NCBI GenBank assembly: GCA_963714255.1
Contig: CAVQNU010000027.1
Span: forward strand, 124,001-188,000
Direction: 5' to 3'
Length of the DNA: 64,000 bases
Origin: Rhodovastum sp963714255
Lineage (GTDB): Bacteria > Pseudomonadota > Alphaproteobacteria > Acetobacterales > Acetobacteraceae
Every line of letters begins with the position of its first letter. Within the stretch, counting starts at the first letter, position 1. Of the stretch, positions 42,360 to 51,838 are shown in pieces. A program made the position numbers and the translations under genes. The notes beneath the pieces are model-generated. The model ran no database searches, was not told where the DNA came from, and saw only the letters and a program-made list of their open reading frames with translations.

Positions 42360-43370
42360 TCACTTGTCGGCCAGCAACGCCTGGGCGCAGGGGTTGACGG
42401 TGTGGTTGTGGTGCGCCTCGATGTAGCGGACCGTGCCCGACCGGCTGCGCATCACCACCGAATGGGTGATCGCATGGTGGCCCTGGCGGTGCACGCCGCG
42501 CAGCATCGGTCCGCTGGTGACGCCGGTGGCGGCGAACATCACGTCGCCCTTGGCCAGTTCCAGAATGTCGAACTTGCGGTGCGGATCGGTGATGCCCATG
42601 GACAAAGCGCGGGCGATCTGCTCGTCGTTCTCGAAGATCAGCCGGCCCTGCATCTGCCCGCCGACGCAGCGCAACGCCGCCGCGGCCAGCACGCCTTCCG
42701 GCGCGCCGCCGATGCCGAAGAAAATGTCCACCCCGCTGTCCGGCTGGGTGGTCGCCATCACGCCGGCCACGTCGCCGTCGCTGATCAGCATGATGCGCGC
42801 GCCGAGGGCGCGGATGCGGCTGATCTTGTCTTCGTGCCGGTCGCGGTCCAGCAGGCACGCCACCAGATCGCTCACGTCGCAGTCCTTGGCGCGGGCGAGG
42901 TTGTGCAAATTCTCCTCGACCGAGGCGTCGATATCCACGACGCCGGGGGGCAGCCCGCCGCCGACGGCGATCTTGTCCATATAGATGTCGGGCGCGTGCA
43001 GGAAATTGCCGCGCTCGGCGAGCGCGATCACCGCGAGTGCGTTCGGGCCGCCCTTGGCGCACAGATTGGTGCCCTCCAGCGGATCGACCGCGATATCCAT
43101 CGCCGGGCCGCCGCGGCCGACCTTCTCGCCGATATAGAGCATCGGCGCCTCGTCCATTTCGCCCTCGCCGATCACCACGGTGCCGTCGATCGCCACCGCA
43201 TCGAAGGCGCGGCGCATGGCGGTCACCGCCGCGCCATCGGCCTCGTTCTTGTTGCCCATGCCCATCCAGCGGCTGGCGGCCAGGGCCGCGGCCTCGGTGA
43301 CGCGCACGAGTTCGAGCGCCAGATTGCGTCCGCTGACCAGCTCGCGGACAACGTTCTCTTGTATCGACAT
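42360..43370 (-). CDS. glpX: class II fructose-1,6-bisphosphatase GlpX
   Basis: This 336-residue Mg2+-dependent gluconeogenic phosphatase has the family signatures IGEGEMDEAPMLYIGE and DIAVDPLEGTNLCAKG, the Asp/Glu metal site. GDGDVAGVMAT-like (SDGDVAGVMAT) and VTSGPMLRGV follow in order. Length is typical. Start ATG 43370 lies 27 bases after the hom stop, and recJ starts 24 bases later, so the three are co-transcribed. Confidence 0.95.
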   Translation of the reverse strand: MSIQENVVRELVSGRNLALELVRVTEAAALAASRWMGMGNKNEADGAAVTAMRRAFDAVAIDGTVVIGEGEMDEAPMLYIGEKVGRGGPAMDIAVDPLEGTNLCAKGGPNALAVIALAERGNFLHAPDIYMDKIAVGGGLPPGVVDIDASVEENLHNLARAKDCDVSDLVACLLDRDRHEDKISRIRALGARIMLISDGDVAGVMATTQPDSGVDIFFGIGGAPEGVLAAAALRCVGGQMQGRLIFENDEQIARALSMGITDPHRKFDILELAKGDVMFAATGVTSGPMLRGVHRQGHHAITHSVVMRSRSGTVRYIEAHHNHTVNPCAQALLADK

Positions 43371-43397
43371 GACGTAAAGCCTCCAAAATTCGTTTAT

Positions 43398-44690
43398 TCA
43401 GCCCGGTTCAATCCGGATTACGGCAGGCTCTTCCAGCACGGCGTCCAGCCCGCCGATGCGGACCAGGGCGGCCCGCATCGCCGCCTCGCGGGTTTCGTGC
43501 GTCACCATCACCACCGGCACCGCCTCGCCGGGGCTGCGGCCGCGCTGCAGCATGCTCTCCAGGGAAATCCCCTGGTCGCGCAGCACCGCGGTTACCTCGG
43601 CGATCACGCCAGGACGGTCCACCACCATCAGGCGCAGGTAATAGGCGCCGACATGCGCCGCGATCGGCACCGAGGGGGCATCGCTCAGCGCGCCCGAGGC
43701 GGCGCCCCAGACCGGCGCGAAGCGGCCGCGGGCGATGTCGATCAGATCGGCCACCACCGCCGAGGCGGTCGGCCCGGCGCCGGCGCCGCGGCCTTCCAGC
43801 ATAATCCGGCCGACGAAATCGCCCTCGGCCACCACGGCGTTGAACACCCCGTCCACCCGCGCGATCGGGGCGGCCTGCGGCACCATGCAGGGATGCACCC
43901 GCGCCTCCACCCCCGCCTCGGTCTGCCGGGCGATGCCGAGCAGCTTGATGCGATAGCCGAGCTCGCCGGCAAAGCCGATATCGAGGGCGGAGATGCGGCG
44001 GATACCCTCGACATGCACGGCGCCGAACGCCACCGGCCGGCCGAACGCGAGTGCGGCCAGAATGGCCAGCTTGTGGGCGGCGTCGATGCCGTCGATGTCG
44101 AAAGCCGGGTCGGCTTCGGCGTAGCCGAGCTTCTGCGCCTCGGCCAGCACGTCGGCGAACTCGCGGCCGTGCTCGCGCATGACCGTGAGGATGTAGTTGC
44201 AGGTGCCGTTGAGGATGCCGGCGACGCCGGTGATGCGGTTGCCGGCCAGGCCCTCGCGCAACGCCTTGATAACCGGAATGCCGCCGGCGACCGCCGCCTC
44301 GAAGGCCAGCGGCACGCCGGCCCGTTCGGCGGCGGCGGCCAGCGCCGCCCCGTGCACGGCCAGCAGCGCCTTATTCGCGGTGACCACCGGCTTGCCGGCG
44401 GCGAGCGCGGCTTCGACCAAAGCGCGGCCCGGACCCTCCGAGCCGCCGATCAGCTCCACCACCACGTCCACCGCCGGGTCGGCGGCCAGCGCCACCGCGT
44501 CGTCAACCCAGCGCAGGCCGGCGAGCGGCACGCCGCGGTCGCGCGAGCGGTCGCGGGCGGAGACGGCGGTGACGGCGACCGGCCTTCCGGCGCGCGCGGT
44601 CACAACATCGGCATTGTCACGCAGCAGCCGGAGCAGCCCGACGCCGACCGTGCCCAGGCCGGCGACGGCGATCGAGAGCGGGCGCGTCAT
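43398..44690 (-). CDS. hom: homoserine dehydrogenase
   Basis: This 430-residue enzyme reduces aspartate semialdehyde to homoserine, at the branch to threonine and methionine. The NAD(P)-binding GLGTVGVGLL is at the N-terminus. The signature block (GILNGTCNYILTVMREHG) and AEADPAFDIDGIDAAHKLAI with the catalytic Lys are in the middle. A C-terminal ACT domain (about residues 350-430, YYLRLMVVDRPGVIAEVTAV) suggests feedback control by threonine. Its start overlaps the alaC stop as ATGA. Confidence 0.95.
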   Translation of the reverse strand: MTRPLSIAVAGLGTVGVGLLRLLRDNADVVTARAGRPVAVTAVSARDRSRDRGVPLAGLRWVDDAVALAADPAVDVVVELIGGSEGPGRALVEAALAAGKPVVTANKALLAVHGAALAAAAERAGVPLAFEAAVAGGIPVIKALREGLAGNRITGVAGILNGTCNYILTVMREHGREFADVLAEAQKLGYAEADPAFDIDGIDAAHKLAILAALAFGRPVAFGAVHVEGIRRISALDIGFAGELGYRIKLLGIARQTEAGVEARVHPCMVPQAAPIARVDGVFNAVVAEGDFVGRIMLEGRGAGAGPTASAVVADLIDIARGRFAPVWGAASGALSDAPSVPIAAHVGAYYLRLMVVDRPGVIAEVTAVLRDQGISLESMLQRGRSPGEAVPVVMVTHETREAAMRAALVRIGGLDAVLEEPAVIRIEPG

Positions 44691-45919
44691 TCCGCGAAAC
44701 CGCCCGCCGCCGCGTCGCTGGCCGGACCCCAGGGTCCGTTGGTGTCGGACTGCAGAAAGCCGCGGATGCTGCGCATCGCCTGGCGCAGCCGGTGGGTGTT
44801 CTCGACCAGGGCGATTTGCACATGGCCGTCGCCATGCTCGCCGAAGCCGATGCCCGGCGCCACCGCCACTTTCGCGCGCGCCAGCAGCAGCTTGCTGAAC
44901 TCGACGCTGCCCATCGGCGCGTAGCGCTCGGGGATCGGCGCCCAGGCGAACATCGAGGCTTCCGGGCAGGGCACTTCCCAGCCGGCGGCGTGCAGGCCGC
45001 GGATCATCACGTCGCGGCGCTCGCGGTACAGGTCGCGCATCTCCTGTACGCAGTCCTGCGGCCCGTTCAGCGCCGTGACGGCGGCGACCTGGATCGGCGT
45101 GAAGGCGCCGTAGTCCAGGTAGGATTTCATCCGGGTCAGCGCATTGATCAGCCGCGCGTTGCCGGCGGCAAAGCCCATCCGCCAGCCGGGCATGTTGTAG
45201 GTCTTTGACATGCTGGTGAATTCGACCGCGATGTCCTTCGCCCCCGGCACCTGCAGGATCGAGGGCGGCACTTTCTCGCCGAAATAAATCTCGGCATAGG
45301 CGAGGTCGGACATGATCCAGATTTCGTGCTCGCGGCAGAACGCCACGACTTCGCGGTAAAAATCGAGATCGGCCAGATAGGCGGTCGGATTGGAGGGAAA
45401 ATTGACGATCAGCGCGGTCGGCTTCGGCACCGAGTGGCGCACCGCGCGGTCAAGTGCGCGCAGCATTTCTTCATCGGGGCTGGCCGGAATGCTGCGCACC
45501 GCGGCGCCGGCAATGATGAAGCCGAACTGGTGGATCGGGTAGGACGGGTTGGGCACCAGAATGGTATCGCCCGGGCTGGTGATGGCGGCGGCCAGGTTGG
45601 CCAGGCCTTCCTTCGAGCCGAGCGTGGCCACCACTTCGAACTCGGGATCGAGGCCGACATCGAAGCGGCGCTGGTAATAGCCGGCAAGCGCGCGGCGCAG
45701 GCCAGGGATGCCTTTGCTGACCGAGTAGCGGTGCGTGCGCGGGTCCTGCACGGCCTCGACCAGCTTGGCGACGATGTGCGGCGGCGTGGGGCTGTCCGGG
45801 TTGCCCATGCCGAGATCGATGATGTCTTCCCCGGCGGCGCGCGCCGTCGCCTTGGCCTTGTTGACCTCGGCGAAGACATAAGGCGGCAGACGGCGGATGC
45901 GATGGAAGTCGTCGTGCAT
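44687..45919 (-). CDS. alaC: PLP-dependent aminotransferase (AlaC / LL-DAP aminotransferase type)
   Basis: This 410-residue fold-type I aminotransferase has the PLP Lys in FTSMSKTYNMPGWRMGF, substrate-binding IVNFPSNPTAY and the aromatic N-terminal YVFAEVNKAKA. Close relatives are annotated either as alanine transaminase AlaC or as LL-diaminopimelate aminotransferase; the sequence alone does not separate them. It leads the hom-glpX-recJ operon, which supports a role in amino-acid metabolism. Start ATG 45919 (MHDDFHRIRRLPPYVF) is the family start; the frame is open further upstream without similarity. Confidence 0.88.
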   Translation of the reverse strand: MHDDFHRIRRLPPYVFAEVNKAKATARAAGEDIIDLGMGNPDSPTPPHIVAKLVEAVQDPRTHRYSVSKGIPGLRRALAGYYQRRFDVGLDPEFEVVATLGSKEGLANLAAAITSPGDTILVPNPSYPIHQFGFIIAGAAVRSIPASPDEEMLRALDRAVRHSVPKPTALIVNFPSNPTAYLADLDFYREVVAFCREHEIWIMSDLAYAEIYFGEKVPPSILQVPGAKDIAVEFTSMSKTYNMPGWRMGFAAGNARLINALTRMKSYLDYGAFTPIQVAAVTALNGPQDCVQEMRDLYRERRDVMIRGLHAAGWEVPCPEASMFAWAPIPERYAPMGSVEFSKLLLARAKVAVAPGIGFGEHGDGHVQIALVENTHRLRQAMRSIRGFLQSDTNGPWGPASDAAAGGFAE

Positions 45920-46009
45920 GGCAGCGGTCCGGACCCTCGGGGTTCTGGAAGCGATCGGGTAGGGGCAGATGGGCAATGCCCCTCCCGGACGGGCCGGGCA
46001 AGAAGGAAA

Positions 46010-47083
46010 TCAATTCGTGTTGCGAGCGGCACCACCGGGATCGGCGATTCGGGCGGCGCCGCCGCGTCCCTCGGCCTCGGCCTGGACGGTCACCAGGGAC
46101 GCCGGCACGCCGGAGGCGGTCAGCACCGCGGCGACCGCGCGCGCGCGCGCCAGCGCCAGCGGCAGGGCGGCCGACTGGCCGGACGGCTCGGCGCCGGCGG
46201 CGTCGCCGTAGCCGATGGCCTCCATCGGCGCGGCACCGCGCCGCAGCGCCAGGGCGCGGAGCGCGTCCTGCGACTCCGGGGCGATGACGGCGGCACCGGG
46301 CTGGAACGGCACCGCCACGCTGGTGGCGGCGGTGCTGGGTTTCGGCACCGGCGGCGGCGTGGACGGGGCGACCGGCGGCGGCGTGGGCGCGGTGGTGGCC
46401 GGAATATCGGCGCCCTGGACGTGCGGCGCCGGCGGCGGGGCGGCGGGGATCGTCAGGCCGCCGGCATCCACCGGGAGCGCTTGCGTCGCCGGGCCGTCGG
46501 CGGCCGCGTCCGGACGATCGGACGGCGGGGGCGCAGCCGGGCCCGGGGCCGGCTGCTTGCCGGGCGCGGCGGGCGGCGCGGTCGCGGCCTGCAGCGACGC
46601 GCTGGGTGTGTCGGACTCCGCTGGCGGCGAGGGCGGCAGCGGGCGCGGCGGCGTGCCGGCGGGGCTGCCCGACGCCTTCGCCGGCCCGCCCGGCGGCGGC
46701 GGTTCGGGCATGAGGGTGCCGGCATACTGGGCATTGGCCCGGTCGGCCAGCAGCGTGCTCGCGATTTGCCCGCGGGTGGCGGCATCGGTGATTACCGGGC
46801 GCTGCGGCACGCTGCCCAGGTTGGGATAGGGCGCATCGGCATTGGGCGGCGGCGGCCGCTGTTCGGCGATCTTGCCGCCCTCCAGCGCATGCCACCAGTC
46901 GGCCGGGCTCAGTGAGGCGGGGGGCGCGGAACAGCCCAGAAAAAGTATCACCGGCAACAACCCGCCCGCCGCGGCAGCAGCCGAGATGATCGTGCGTGCA
47001 ACGGCATGCAAGCCCTGCGGCCGCGGCACTTGAACGCCTTCCGGGCACACCCTAAACCAACGTCCCACACGCCTATCTGACAT
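46010..47083 (-). CDS. proline-rich lipoprotein with OmpA-like C-terminus
   Basis: This envelope protein of about 357 residues has a hydrophobic stretch ending in a lipobox-like FLGCSA, so it is probably lipid-anchored. A long Pro/Ala-rich, likely disordered linker runs from about residue 90 to 240. The last ~100 residues (VPFQPGAAVIAPESQDALRA, then MEAIGYGDAAG and LARARAVAAVLTASGVPASL) form a divergent OmpA/peptidoglycan-binding fold. ATG 47083 is used; a TTG at 47011 would put the lipoprotein signal nearer the start and is a real alternative. It is divergent from phaC. Confidence 0.7.
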   Translation of the reverse strand: MSDRRVGRWFRVCPEGVQVPRPQGLHAVARTIISAAAAAGGLLPVILFLGCSAPPASLSPADWWHALEGGKIAEQRPPPPNADAPYPNLGSVPQRPVITDAATRGQIASTLLADRANAQYAGTLMPEPPPPGGPAKASGSPAGTPPRPLPPSPPAESDTPSASLQAATAPPAAPGKQPAPGPAAPPPSDRPDAAADGPATQALPVDAGGLTIPAAPPPAPHVQGADIPATTAPTPPPVAPSTPPPVPKPSTAATSVAVPFQPGAAVIAPESQDALRALALRRGAAPMEAIGYGDAAGAEPSGQSAALPLALARARAVAAVLTASGVPASLVTVQAEAEGRGGAARIADPGGAARNTN

Positions 47084-47166
47084 AAATTCGGATCGCTCCA
47101 ACCGCCCGCGGCGCCGCCGCGGAGCAGGTTTAGCGCGCAGCCGGACCTTCGGGAAGGAGACCCTCA

Positions 47167-48969
47167 ATGGCCGAGCCGACCAAGCCGGACGCCGGCGCCC
47201 TCAAGCTGACCGATCCCACCGAGATCGGCCGCTCGATGGCCGACATCGCCGAGCGCTCGCAGCGCATCGTCGGCGAATGGCTGAAACGGCAGGGCGGGAA
47301 TGGACCGGCCAGCATCGACCCGCTGAACATCGGCGGCGCCTTCATGGAAATGACCACCCAGCTGATGTCGAACCCGGCCAAGCTGGTGCAGGCGCAACTC
47401 GGCTTCTGGCAGGACTATATGTCGCTGTGGCAGAACGCCGCGCGGCGCATCATGGGCATCGACAGCCAGCCGGTGATCGAGGGCGACCCGAAGGACCGCC
47501 GCTTCAAGGACGATGCCTGGAAGGAAAACGAGGTTTTCGACTTCATCCGCCAGACCTACCTGCTGTCGGCGCGCTATGTGCAGGACGTGGTGAAACAGGC
47601 CGAGGGGCTGGACCCGCACACGGCGCAGAAGGTCGATTTCTATTCGCGCCAGTTCGTCGATGCCATGAGCCCCAGCAACTTCCTGCTGACCAACCCGGAA
47701 GTGCTGCGCAAAACCGCCGAGACCGGCGGCGAGAATCTGCTGCGCGGGCTGAACAACCTGCTGGCCGATCTGGAGCGCGGCAAGGGCGATCTGCGCATCA
47801 AGATGACCGACACCGACGCCTTCCGGATCGGCGAGAACATCGCCGTGACGCCGGGCAAGGTGGTCTATCAGAACGATCTGATGCAGCTGGTGCAGTACAC
47901 GCCCACCACCGACCAGGTGCTGAAGCGGCCGCTGCTGATCATCCCGCCCTGGATCAACAAGTTCTACATCCTCGACCTGCGGCCGAAGAACAGTTTCGTG
48001 CGCTGGGCGGTGGCGCAGGGCCACACGGTGTTCATCATCTCGTGGGTGAACCCCGACGAGCGGCTCGCCGAAAAGGGCTTCGAGGACTACATGAAGGAAG
48101 GCGTGCTCGATGCGCTGTCGGCGATCGAGGCCGCCACCGGGGAGACGGCGGTCAACGCCATCGGCTACTGTCTGGGCGGCACCCTGTTGTCGGCCACGCT
48201 GGCCTGGATGGCGGTGCACGATGACCCGCGCATCCGCAGCGCGACCTTCTTCGTCACCATGATGGATTTCCGCGACTGCGGCGAGCTTGGCGTGTTCATC
48301 GACGAAGAGCAGCTTCAGATGCTCGAGGAGAAGATGAACAAGCGCGGCTATCTCGAAGGCAGCGAGATGGCGACCACGTTCAACATGCTGCGCGCCAACG
48401 ACCTGATCTGGTCGTTCGTGGTGAACAACTATTTGCTGGGCAACGACCCGTTCCCGTTCGACCTGCTGTACTGGAACAGCAACTCCACCCGCATGCCGGC
48501 GCGGATGCACAGTTTCTACCTGCGCAACATGTACCAGGAAAACCGGCTGAAGGACCCGGGCGGCATCACGCTGGCCGGCACGCCGATCGATCTCGGGCGG
48601 GTGAAGGTGCCGTCGTATTTCATCTCGACCCGCGAGGACCATATCGCGCCGTGGCGCAGCACCTATTACGGCACGCACCTGCTATCCGGTGAGAACCGGT
48701 TTGTGCTCGCCGCGTCCGGCCACATCGCGGGCGTCGTGAACCCACCCGAGGGCGGCAAGTACAGCCACTGGATCAATGCGGACCTGCCCGATGAGCCGGA
48801 AGACTGGTTCAAGGGGGCGACCGAGCTGCCCGGGTCGTGGTGGCCGGACTGGCAGCGCTGGATTACCAACCTCGATAACGAACAGGTCAAGGCGCGCAAG
48901 CCCGGCGACGGCAAGCTGACGCCGATCGAGGATGCGCCGGGGGCGTATGTGAAGGTGCTGCTGGGCTAA
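47167..48969 (+). CDS. phaC: class I poly(3-hydroxyalkanoate) synthase
   Basis: This 600-residue enzyme polymerises 3-hydroxyacyl-CoA into storage polyester on granules. The lipase-like box GYCLGGT has the catalytic Cys at residue 335. The C-terminal DHIAPW and SGHIAGVVNPP supply Asp and His. The N-terminal ~200 residues match the class I extension (LGFWQDYMSLWQNAARRIMG). GGGAAGGAG lies just upstream of the ATG. No phaA, phaB or phasin gene is adjacent. A repeat copy follows its TAA. Confidence 0.95.
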   Translation: MAEPTKPDAGALKLTDPTEIGRSMADIAERSQRIVGEWLKRQGGNGPASIDPLNIGGAFMEMTTQLMSNPAKLVQAQLGFWQDYMSLWQNAARRIMGIDSQPVIEGDPKDRRFKDDAWKENEVFDFIRQTYLLSARYVQDVVKQAEGLDPHTAQKVDFYSRQFVDAMSPSNFLLTNPEVLRKTAETGGENLLRGLNNLLADLERGKGDLRIKMTDTDAFRIGENIAVTPGKVVYQNDLMQLVQYTPTTDQVLKRPLLIIPPWINKFYILDLRPKNSFVRWAVAQGHTVFIISWVNPDERLAEKGFEDYMKEGVLDALSAIEAATGETAVNAIGYCLGGTLLSATLAWMAVHDDPRIRSATFFVTMMDFRDCGELGVFIDEEQLQMLEEKMNKRGYLEGSEMATTFNMLRANDLIWSFVVNNYLLGNDPFPFDLLYWNSNSTRMPARMHSFYLRNMYQENRLKDPGGITLAGTPIDLGRVKVPSYFISTREDHIAPWRSTYYGTHLLSGENRFVLAASGHIAGVVNPPEGGKYSHWINADLPDEPEDWFKGATELPGSWWPDWQRWITNLDNEQVKARKPGDGKLTPIEDAPGAYVKVLLG

Positions 48970-48972
48970 GGA

Positions 48973-49034
48973 ACGGGGTCCAGGGGGCCACCGCCCCCTG
49001 GCGGGTCCAGGGCAGAGCCCTGGCCTTCCTTACT
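48973..49034. repeat. palindromic repeat, two hairpins (copy I)
   Basis: CCAGGGGGCCACCGCCCCCTGG and CCAGGGCAGAGCCCTGG lie between convergent phaC and the carbonic anhydrase-like gene. The repeat's right edge includes the stop codon of the latter. Confidence 0.8.
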
Positions 49035-49575
49035 TCTTGCCGAGCCCCGCGAGATACCGCTGTCCCAGATCAACATAATGCGGCGCCGTAAAGTCGAACT
49101 TCGCCCGTTCCTCAGCGTTGATCACCCGGTTCAGCCGCGCCGGCGCGCCTTGCCACAGTTCGTTGCGTCCGATCCGTTTGTTCGGCGTCAGCAGCGACCC
49201 AGCCGCGAGCATGCCGCCTTCCTCGATCACCGCCCCGTCCAGCACGGTCGCGCCCATACCGACGAAGGCCCGGTTGTGCAGCGTGCAGGCGTGGATGATG
49301 GCCGCGTGCCCGACCGTGACGTCATCACCGATAAGGGTCGGGTAATCGCCGGCGTTGACGTGAATGATGGTGCCGTCCTGGATGTTCGTGCGGGCGCCGA
49401 TGCGGATGTAATTGGTGTCGCCCCGCACGACGCAGTGAAACCAGATGCCCGACAGCGCGCCGATATGCACGTCGCCGATCACCGCCGCCGTTGGCGCGAT
49501 GAAGGCGTCGGCCGCGACAACGGGTGCCACCCCGTCGAGGGCGTAAAGCGGGCCGGCAGACTCAGGCATCGGCAT
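49030..49575 (-). CDS. gamma-carbonic anhydrase family protein
   Basis: This 181-residue left-handed beta-helix protein has hexapeptide repeats (AFIAPTAAVIGDVHIGALSG, TNIQDGTIIHVNAG) and the metal-ligand His residues in HVNAG, GHAAIIHAC. Members such as YrdA, PaaY and CaiE may be Zn-dependent carbonic anhydrases or acyltransferase-like; the activity is not certain. The gene begins 14 bases inside argC's 3' end, so both are in one operon. Start at ATG 49575 (MPMPES), with a second ATG two codons on. Confidence 0.85.
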   Translation of the reverse strand: MPMPESAGPLYALDGVAPVVAADAFIAPTAAVIGDVHIGALSGIWFHCVVRGDTNYIRIGARTNIQDGTIIHVNAGDYPTLIGDDVTVGHAAIIHACTLHNRAFVGMGATVLDGAVIEEGGMLAAGSLLTPNKRIGRNELWQGAPARLNRVINAEERAKFDFTAPHYVDLGQRYLAGLGKK

Positions 49576-50506
49576 GTTCCCGCACGATGCCAGCCGGCAG
49601 CCCCAGCATGAGGCCGATATTCTGCACCGCGGCGCCGGACGCGCCCTTGCCGAGATTGTCCAGCCGCGCCACCAGCACCGCCTGGCGATACGCCTCGTTG
49701 GCGAACACGCGCAGTTCCAGCACGTCGGTGTCGTTCAACGCCTCGGGCTCCAGCTTGCCGTCGGCGGTGGGCGGCAGCACGCGTACCAGGCGCTCGCCGG
49801 CATAGCGGCGGGCGAGCGCGTCATGCAGGTCGGCGCCGGACGGGGTGCCCGGCAGGGTGGCGAGATGCAGCGGCACCGAGACCAGCATGCCCTGCCGGTA
49901 ATGTCCGACAGCGGGGGAAAAAATCGGCCGGCGGCTCAGGCCGCTGTATAGCTGCGTCTCGGCGACGTGCTTGTGCTCCAGCCCGAGGGCATAGAGTTCG
50001 AAGGCCGGGCCGCCACCGCTCTCGTGGTCGGCGATCATCGATTTGCCGCCGCCGGAATAGCCGGAAATGGCGTTGACGGTGATGGGATAATCGGCCGGCA
50101 GCAGCCCGGCATCGACCAGCGGGCGGAGCAGCGCAATCGCGCCGGTGGGGTAGCAGCCCGGGTTGGCGACCCGTTGCGCGGCGGCGATGCGGCCGGCCTG
50201 GCCGGGGTCCATTTCGGGAAACCCGTAGACCCAGCCGGGTGCGACGCGATGGGCGGTGCTGGCGTCGAGGAGTTTGGGGGCGGCGTCACCCAGGCTGTCG
50301 GCCAGCGCCACGGATTCGCGCGCAGCGGCGTCGGGCAGGCAGAGCACCACCAGGTCAACGTCGCGCATGAGGGCGCGACGGGCCTCGGGGTCCTTGCGGC
50401 GGTCGTCGGGCAGGCTGCGCAGGGCCACTGCGGGCAGGGCGAGCAGGCGCTCGCGAATGCCGAGGCCGGTGGTGCCGGCCTCGCCGTCGATGAACACGGT
50501 TGCCAT
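49562..50506 (-). CDS. argC: N-acetyl-gamma-glutamyl-phosphate reductase, short form (ArgC type 2)
   Basis: This 314-residue enzyme reduces N-acetylglutamyl phosphate to the semialdehyde in arginine synthesis. The start MATVFIDGEAGTTGLGIRER is the nucleotide-binding loop. The catalytic Cys is in VANPGCYPTGAI. ISGYSGGGKSMI and EHKHVAE follow. The short length and the FIDGEAGTTGL start fit the type 2 subfamily. GGAGG lies upstream of ATG 50506. A full-size repeat copy separates it from rpsI. Confidence 0.92.
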   Translation of the reverse strand: MATVFIDGEAGTTGLGIRERLLALPAVALRSLPDDRRKDPEARRALMRDVDLVVLCLPDAAARESVALADSLGDAAPKLLDASTAHRVAPGWVYGFPEMDPGQAGRIAAAQRVANPGCYPTGAIALLRPLVDAGLLPADYPITVNAISGYSGGGKSMIADHESGGGPAFELYALGLEHKHVAETQLYSGLSRRPIFSPAVGHYRQGMLVSVPLHLATLPGTPSGADLHDALARRYAGERLVRVLPPTADGKLEPEALNDTDVLELRVFANEAYRQAVLVARLDNLGKGASGAAVQNIGLMLGLPAGIVREHADA

Positions 50507-50553
50507 GCGTGACCTCCTGCAACGCGCCATGGTGGTATGCGGGAAGGGGAAAA

Positions 50554-50679
50554 AGCAAGGCCAGGGCTCTGCCCTGGACCCGCCAAGGGGCAGTGGCCCC
50601 TTGGAACCCGATACTTAAGTAATGGGTTCCAAGGGGCCACTGCCCCTTGGCGGGTCCAGGGCAGAGCCCTGGCCTTGCT
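50554..50679. repeat. palindromic repeat, full double copy (copy J)
   Basis: About 126 bases that read as one nearly perfect inverted repeat: AGCAAGGCCAGGGCTCTGCC ... centre ACTTAAGT ... and its inverse. It lies 4 bases past the rpsI stop codon and before argC. It is the cleanest full-length example of the family in the window. Confidence 0.9.
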
Positions 50680-50683
50680 TGCC

Positions 50684-51178
50684 TTACCGCTTGCTGAACT
50701 GGAAGCTACGCCGAGCCTTCGCGCGGCCGTATTTCTTGCGCTCCACCACGCGGCTATCGCGCGTCAGGAAGCCGGCCAGCTTCAGGATCGGCCGCAGTTC
50801 CGGCTCGTAATTGGTCAGCGCCCGCGAAATGCCATGCCGCAGCGCGCCGGCCTGGCCGGACAGGCCGCCGCCGACCACGGTGGAATAAACGTCGAACTGG
50901 TTGTAGCGATCGGCCACCAGGAAGGGCTGGGTGATCAGCATGCGCAGCACCGGCCGGGCGAAATACTGGCCGACGCGCTTGCCGTTCACCTGAATGTCGC
51001 CCTTGCCGGGCTTAATCCACACGCGCGCCACCGCGTTCTTACGCCGGCCGGTGGCGTAGGAGCGGCCGAGCACATCGCGCTTGGGCTCGGGCTTGGCCTG
51101 CTCGCCGGGAATCGCAGTGGCGACGGCGAGGTCCTTGAGATCGGCGAGGGTGCGGGGAGTCCGCGGGGTGCCGGACAT
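50684..51178 (-). CDS. rpsI: 30S ribosomal protein S9
   Basis: This 164-residue ribosomal protein has the family core GRSYATGRRKNAVARVWIKP and GGGLSGQAGALRHGISRAL, and ends in the Lys/Arg-rich GRAKARRSFQFSKR, which contacts the P-site tRNA. An N-terminal extension of about 35 residues is usual for this bacterial group. GGAGG lies upstream. It follows rplM by 4 bases, the standard pair. Confidence 0.97.
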   Translation of the reverse strand: MSGTPRTPRTLADLKDLAVATAIPGEQAKPEPKRDVLGRSYATGRRKNAVARVWIKPGKGDIQVNGKRVGQYFARPVLRMLITQPFLVADRYNQFDVYSTVVGGGLSGQAGALRHGISRALTNYEPELRPILKLAGFLTRDSRVVERKKYGRAKARRSFQFSKR

Positions 51179-51182
51179 CGTC

Positions 51183-51647
51183 TCAGGCCCTCCTGTTCTT
51201 GGGATTGAGCGCGGCGACATCGAGCGGCTTCGGCGACTGGCCGTCATGCGGGTGCGCCGCGCCGCCATACACATGCAGATGTTTCATCTGCCGGCGCTGC
51301 AGCGGGCCACGGGTGATCATGCGCTCGACGGCTTTTTCCAGCACCCGCTCGGGATGGGCGCTGTCGAGCCGTTCGCGGATGCTGCGGCCCTTGATGCCGC
51401 CGGCATAGCCGGTGTGCCAGTACAGGATCGCCTGGTCGGCCTTGTTGCCGGTGACTTTCACCTTGGCGGCGTTGATGACGACAACATTGTCGCCACAGTC
51501 GACATGCGGGGTGAACTGCGGCTTGTGCTTGCCGCGCAGACGGTTGGCGATGATGACGGCGACGCGACCCAGGACCAGGCCGTCGGCGTCAATCAGCACC
51601 CAGTCCTTCTTCACCTCCGCGGGCTTCAGCGAGAGGGTGGTCTTCAT
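51183..51647 (-). CDS. rplM: 50S ribosomal protein L13
   Basis: This 154-residue ribosomal protein shows WVLIDADGLVLGRVA at the N-terminus, HVDCGDNVVVINAAKVKVTG in the middle and ERMITRGPLQRRQMKHLHVY towards the C-terminus. ATG 51647 with AAGGA upstream is chosen; an ATG 9 bases earlier is less likely. First gene of the rplM-rpsI operon. Confidence 0.97.
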   Translation of the reverse strand: MKTTLSLKPAEVKKDWVLIDADGLVLGRVAVIIANRLRGKHKPQFTPHVDCGDNVVVINAAKVKVTGNKADQAILYWHTGYAGGIKGRSIRERLDSAHPERVLEKAVERMITRGPLQRRQMKHLHVYGGAAHPHDGQSPKPLDVAALNPKNRRA

Positions 51648-51838
51648 GGGTCGCATCCTTGGGGGAGATCAGGGCGCGGCTTATGCCGTCCGGGCCTTGC
51701 CGGGTCAAGGGGTTCTGTGTGTGGTATCTTCCTACCACAGCCCTTTGCCCCTGGATAATTCAGCAGGAAATCACGCCCGGCGGTTGCGCAGGTCCCTGCC
51801 GGCAGCGTAGGACGGCGGCGCAACGGATGGGGTCGGGC

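Noticed and set aside
41955..44924. Open frame of about 990 codons on the plus strand across recJ, glpX and hom
   Set aside because: It is low-complexity (His/Ala/Gly/Arg) and fully antisense to three conserved enzymes.
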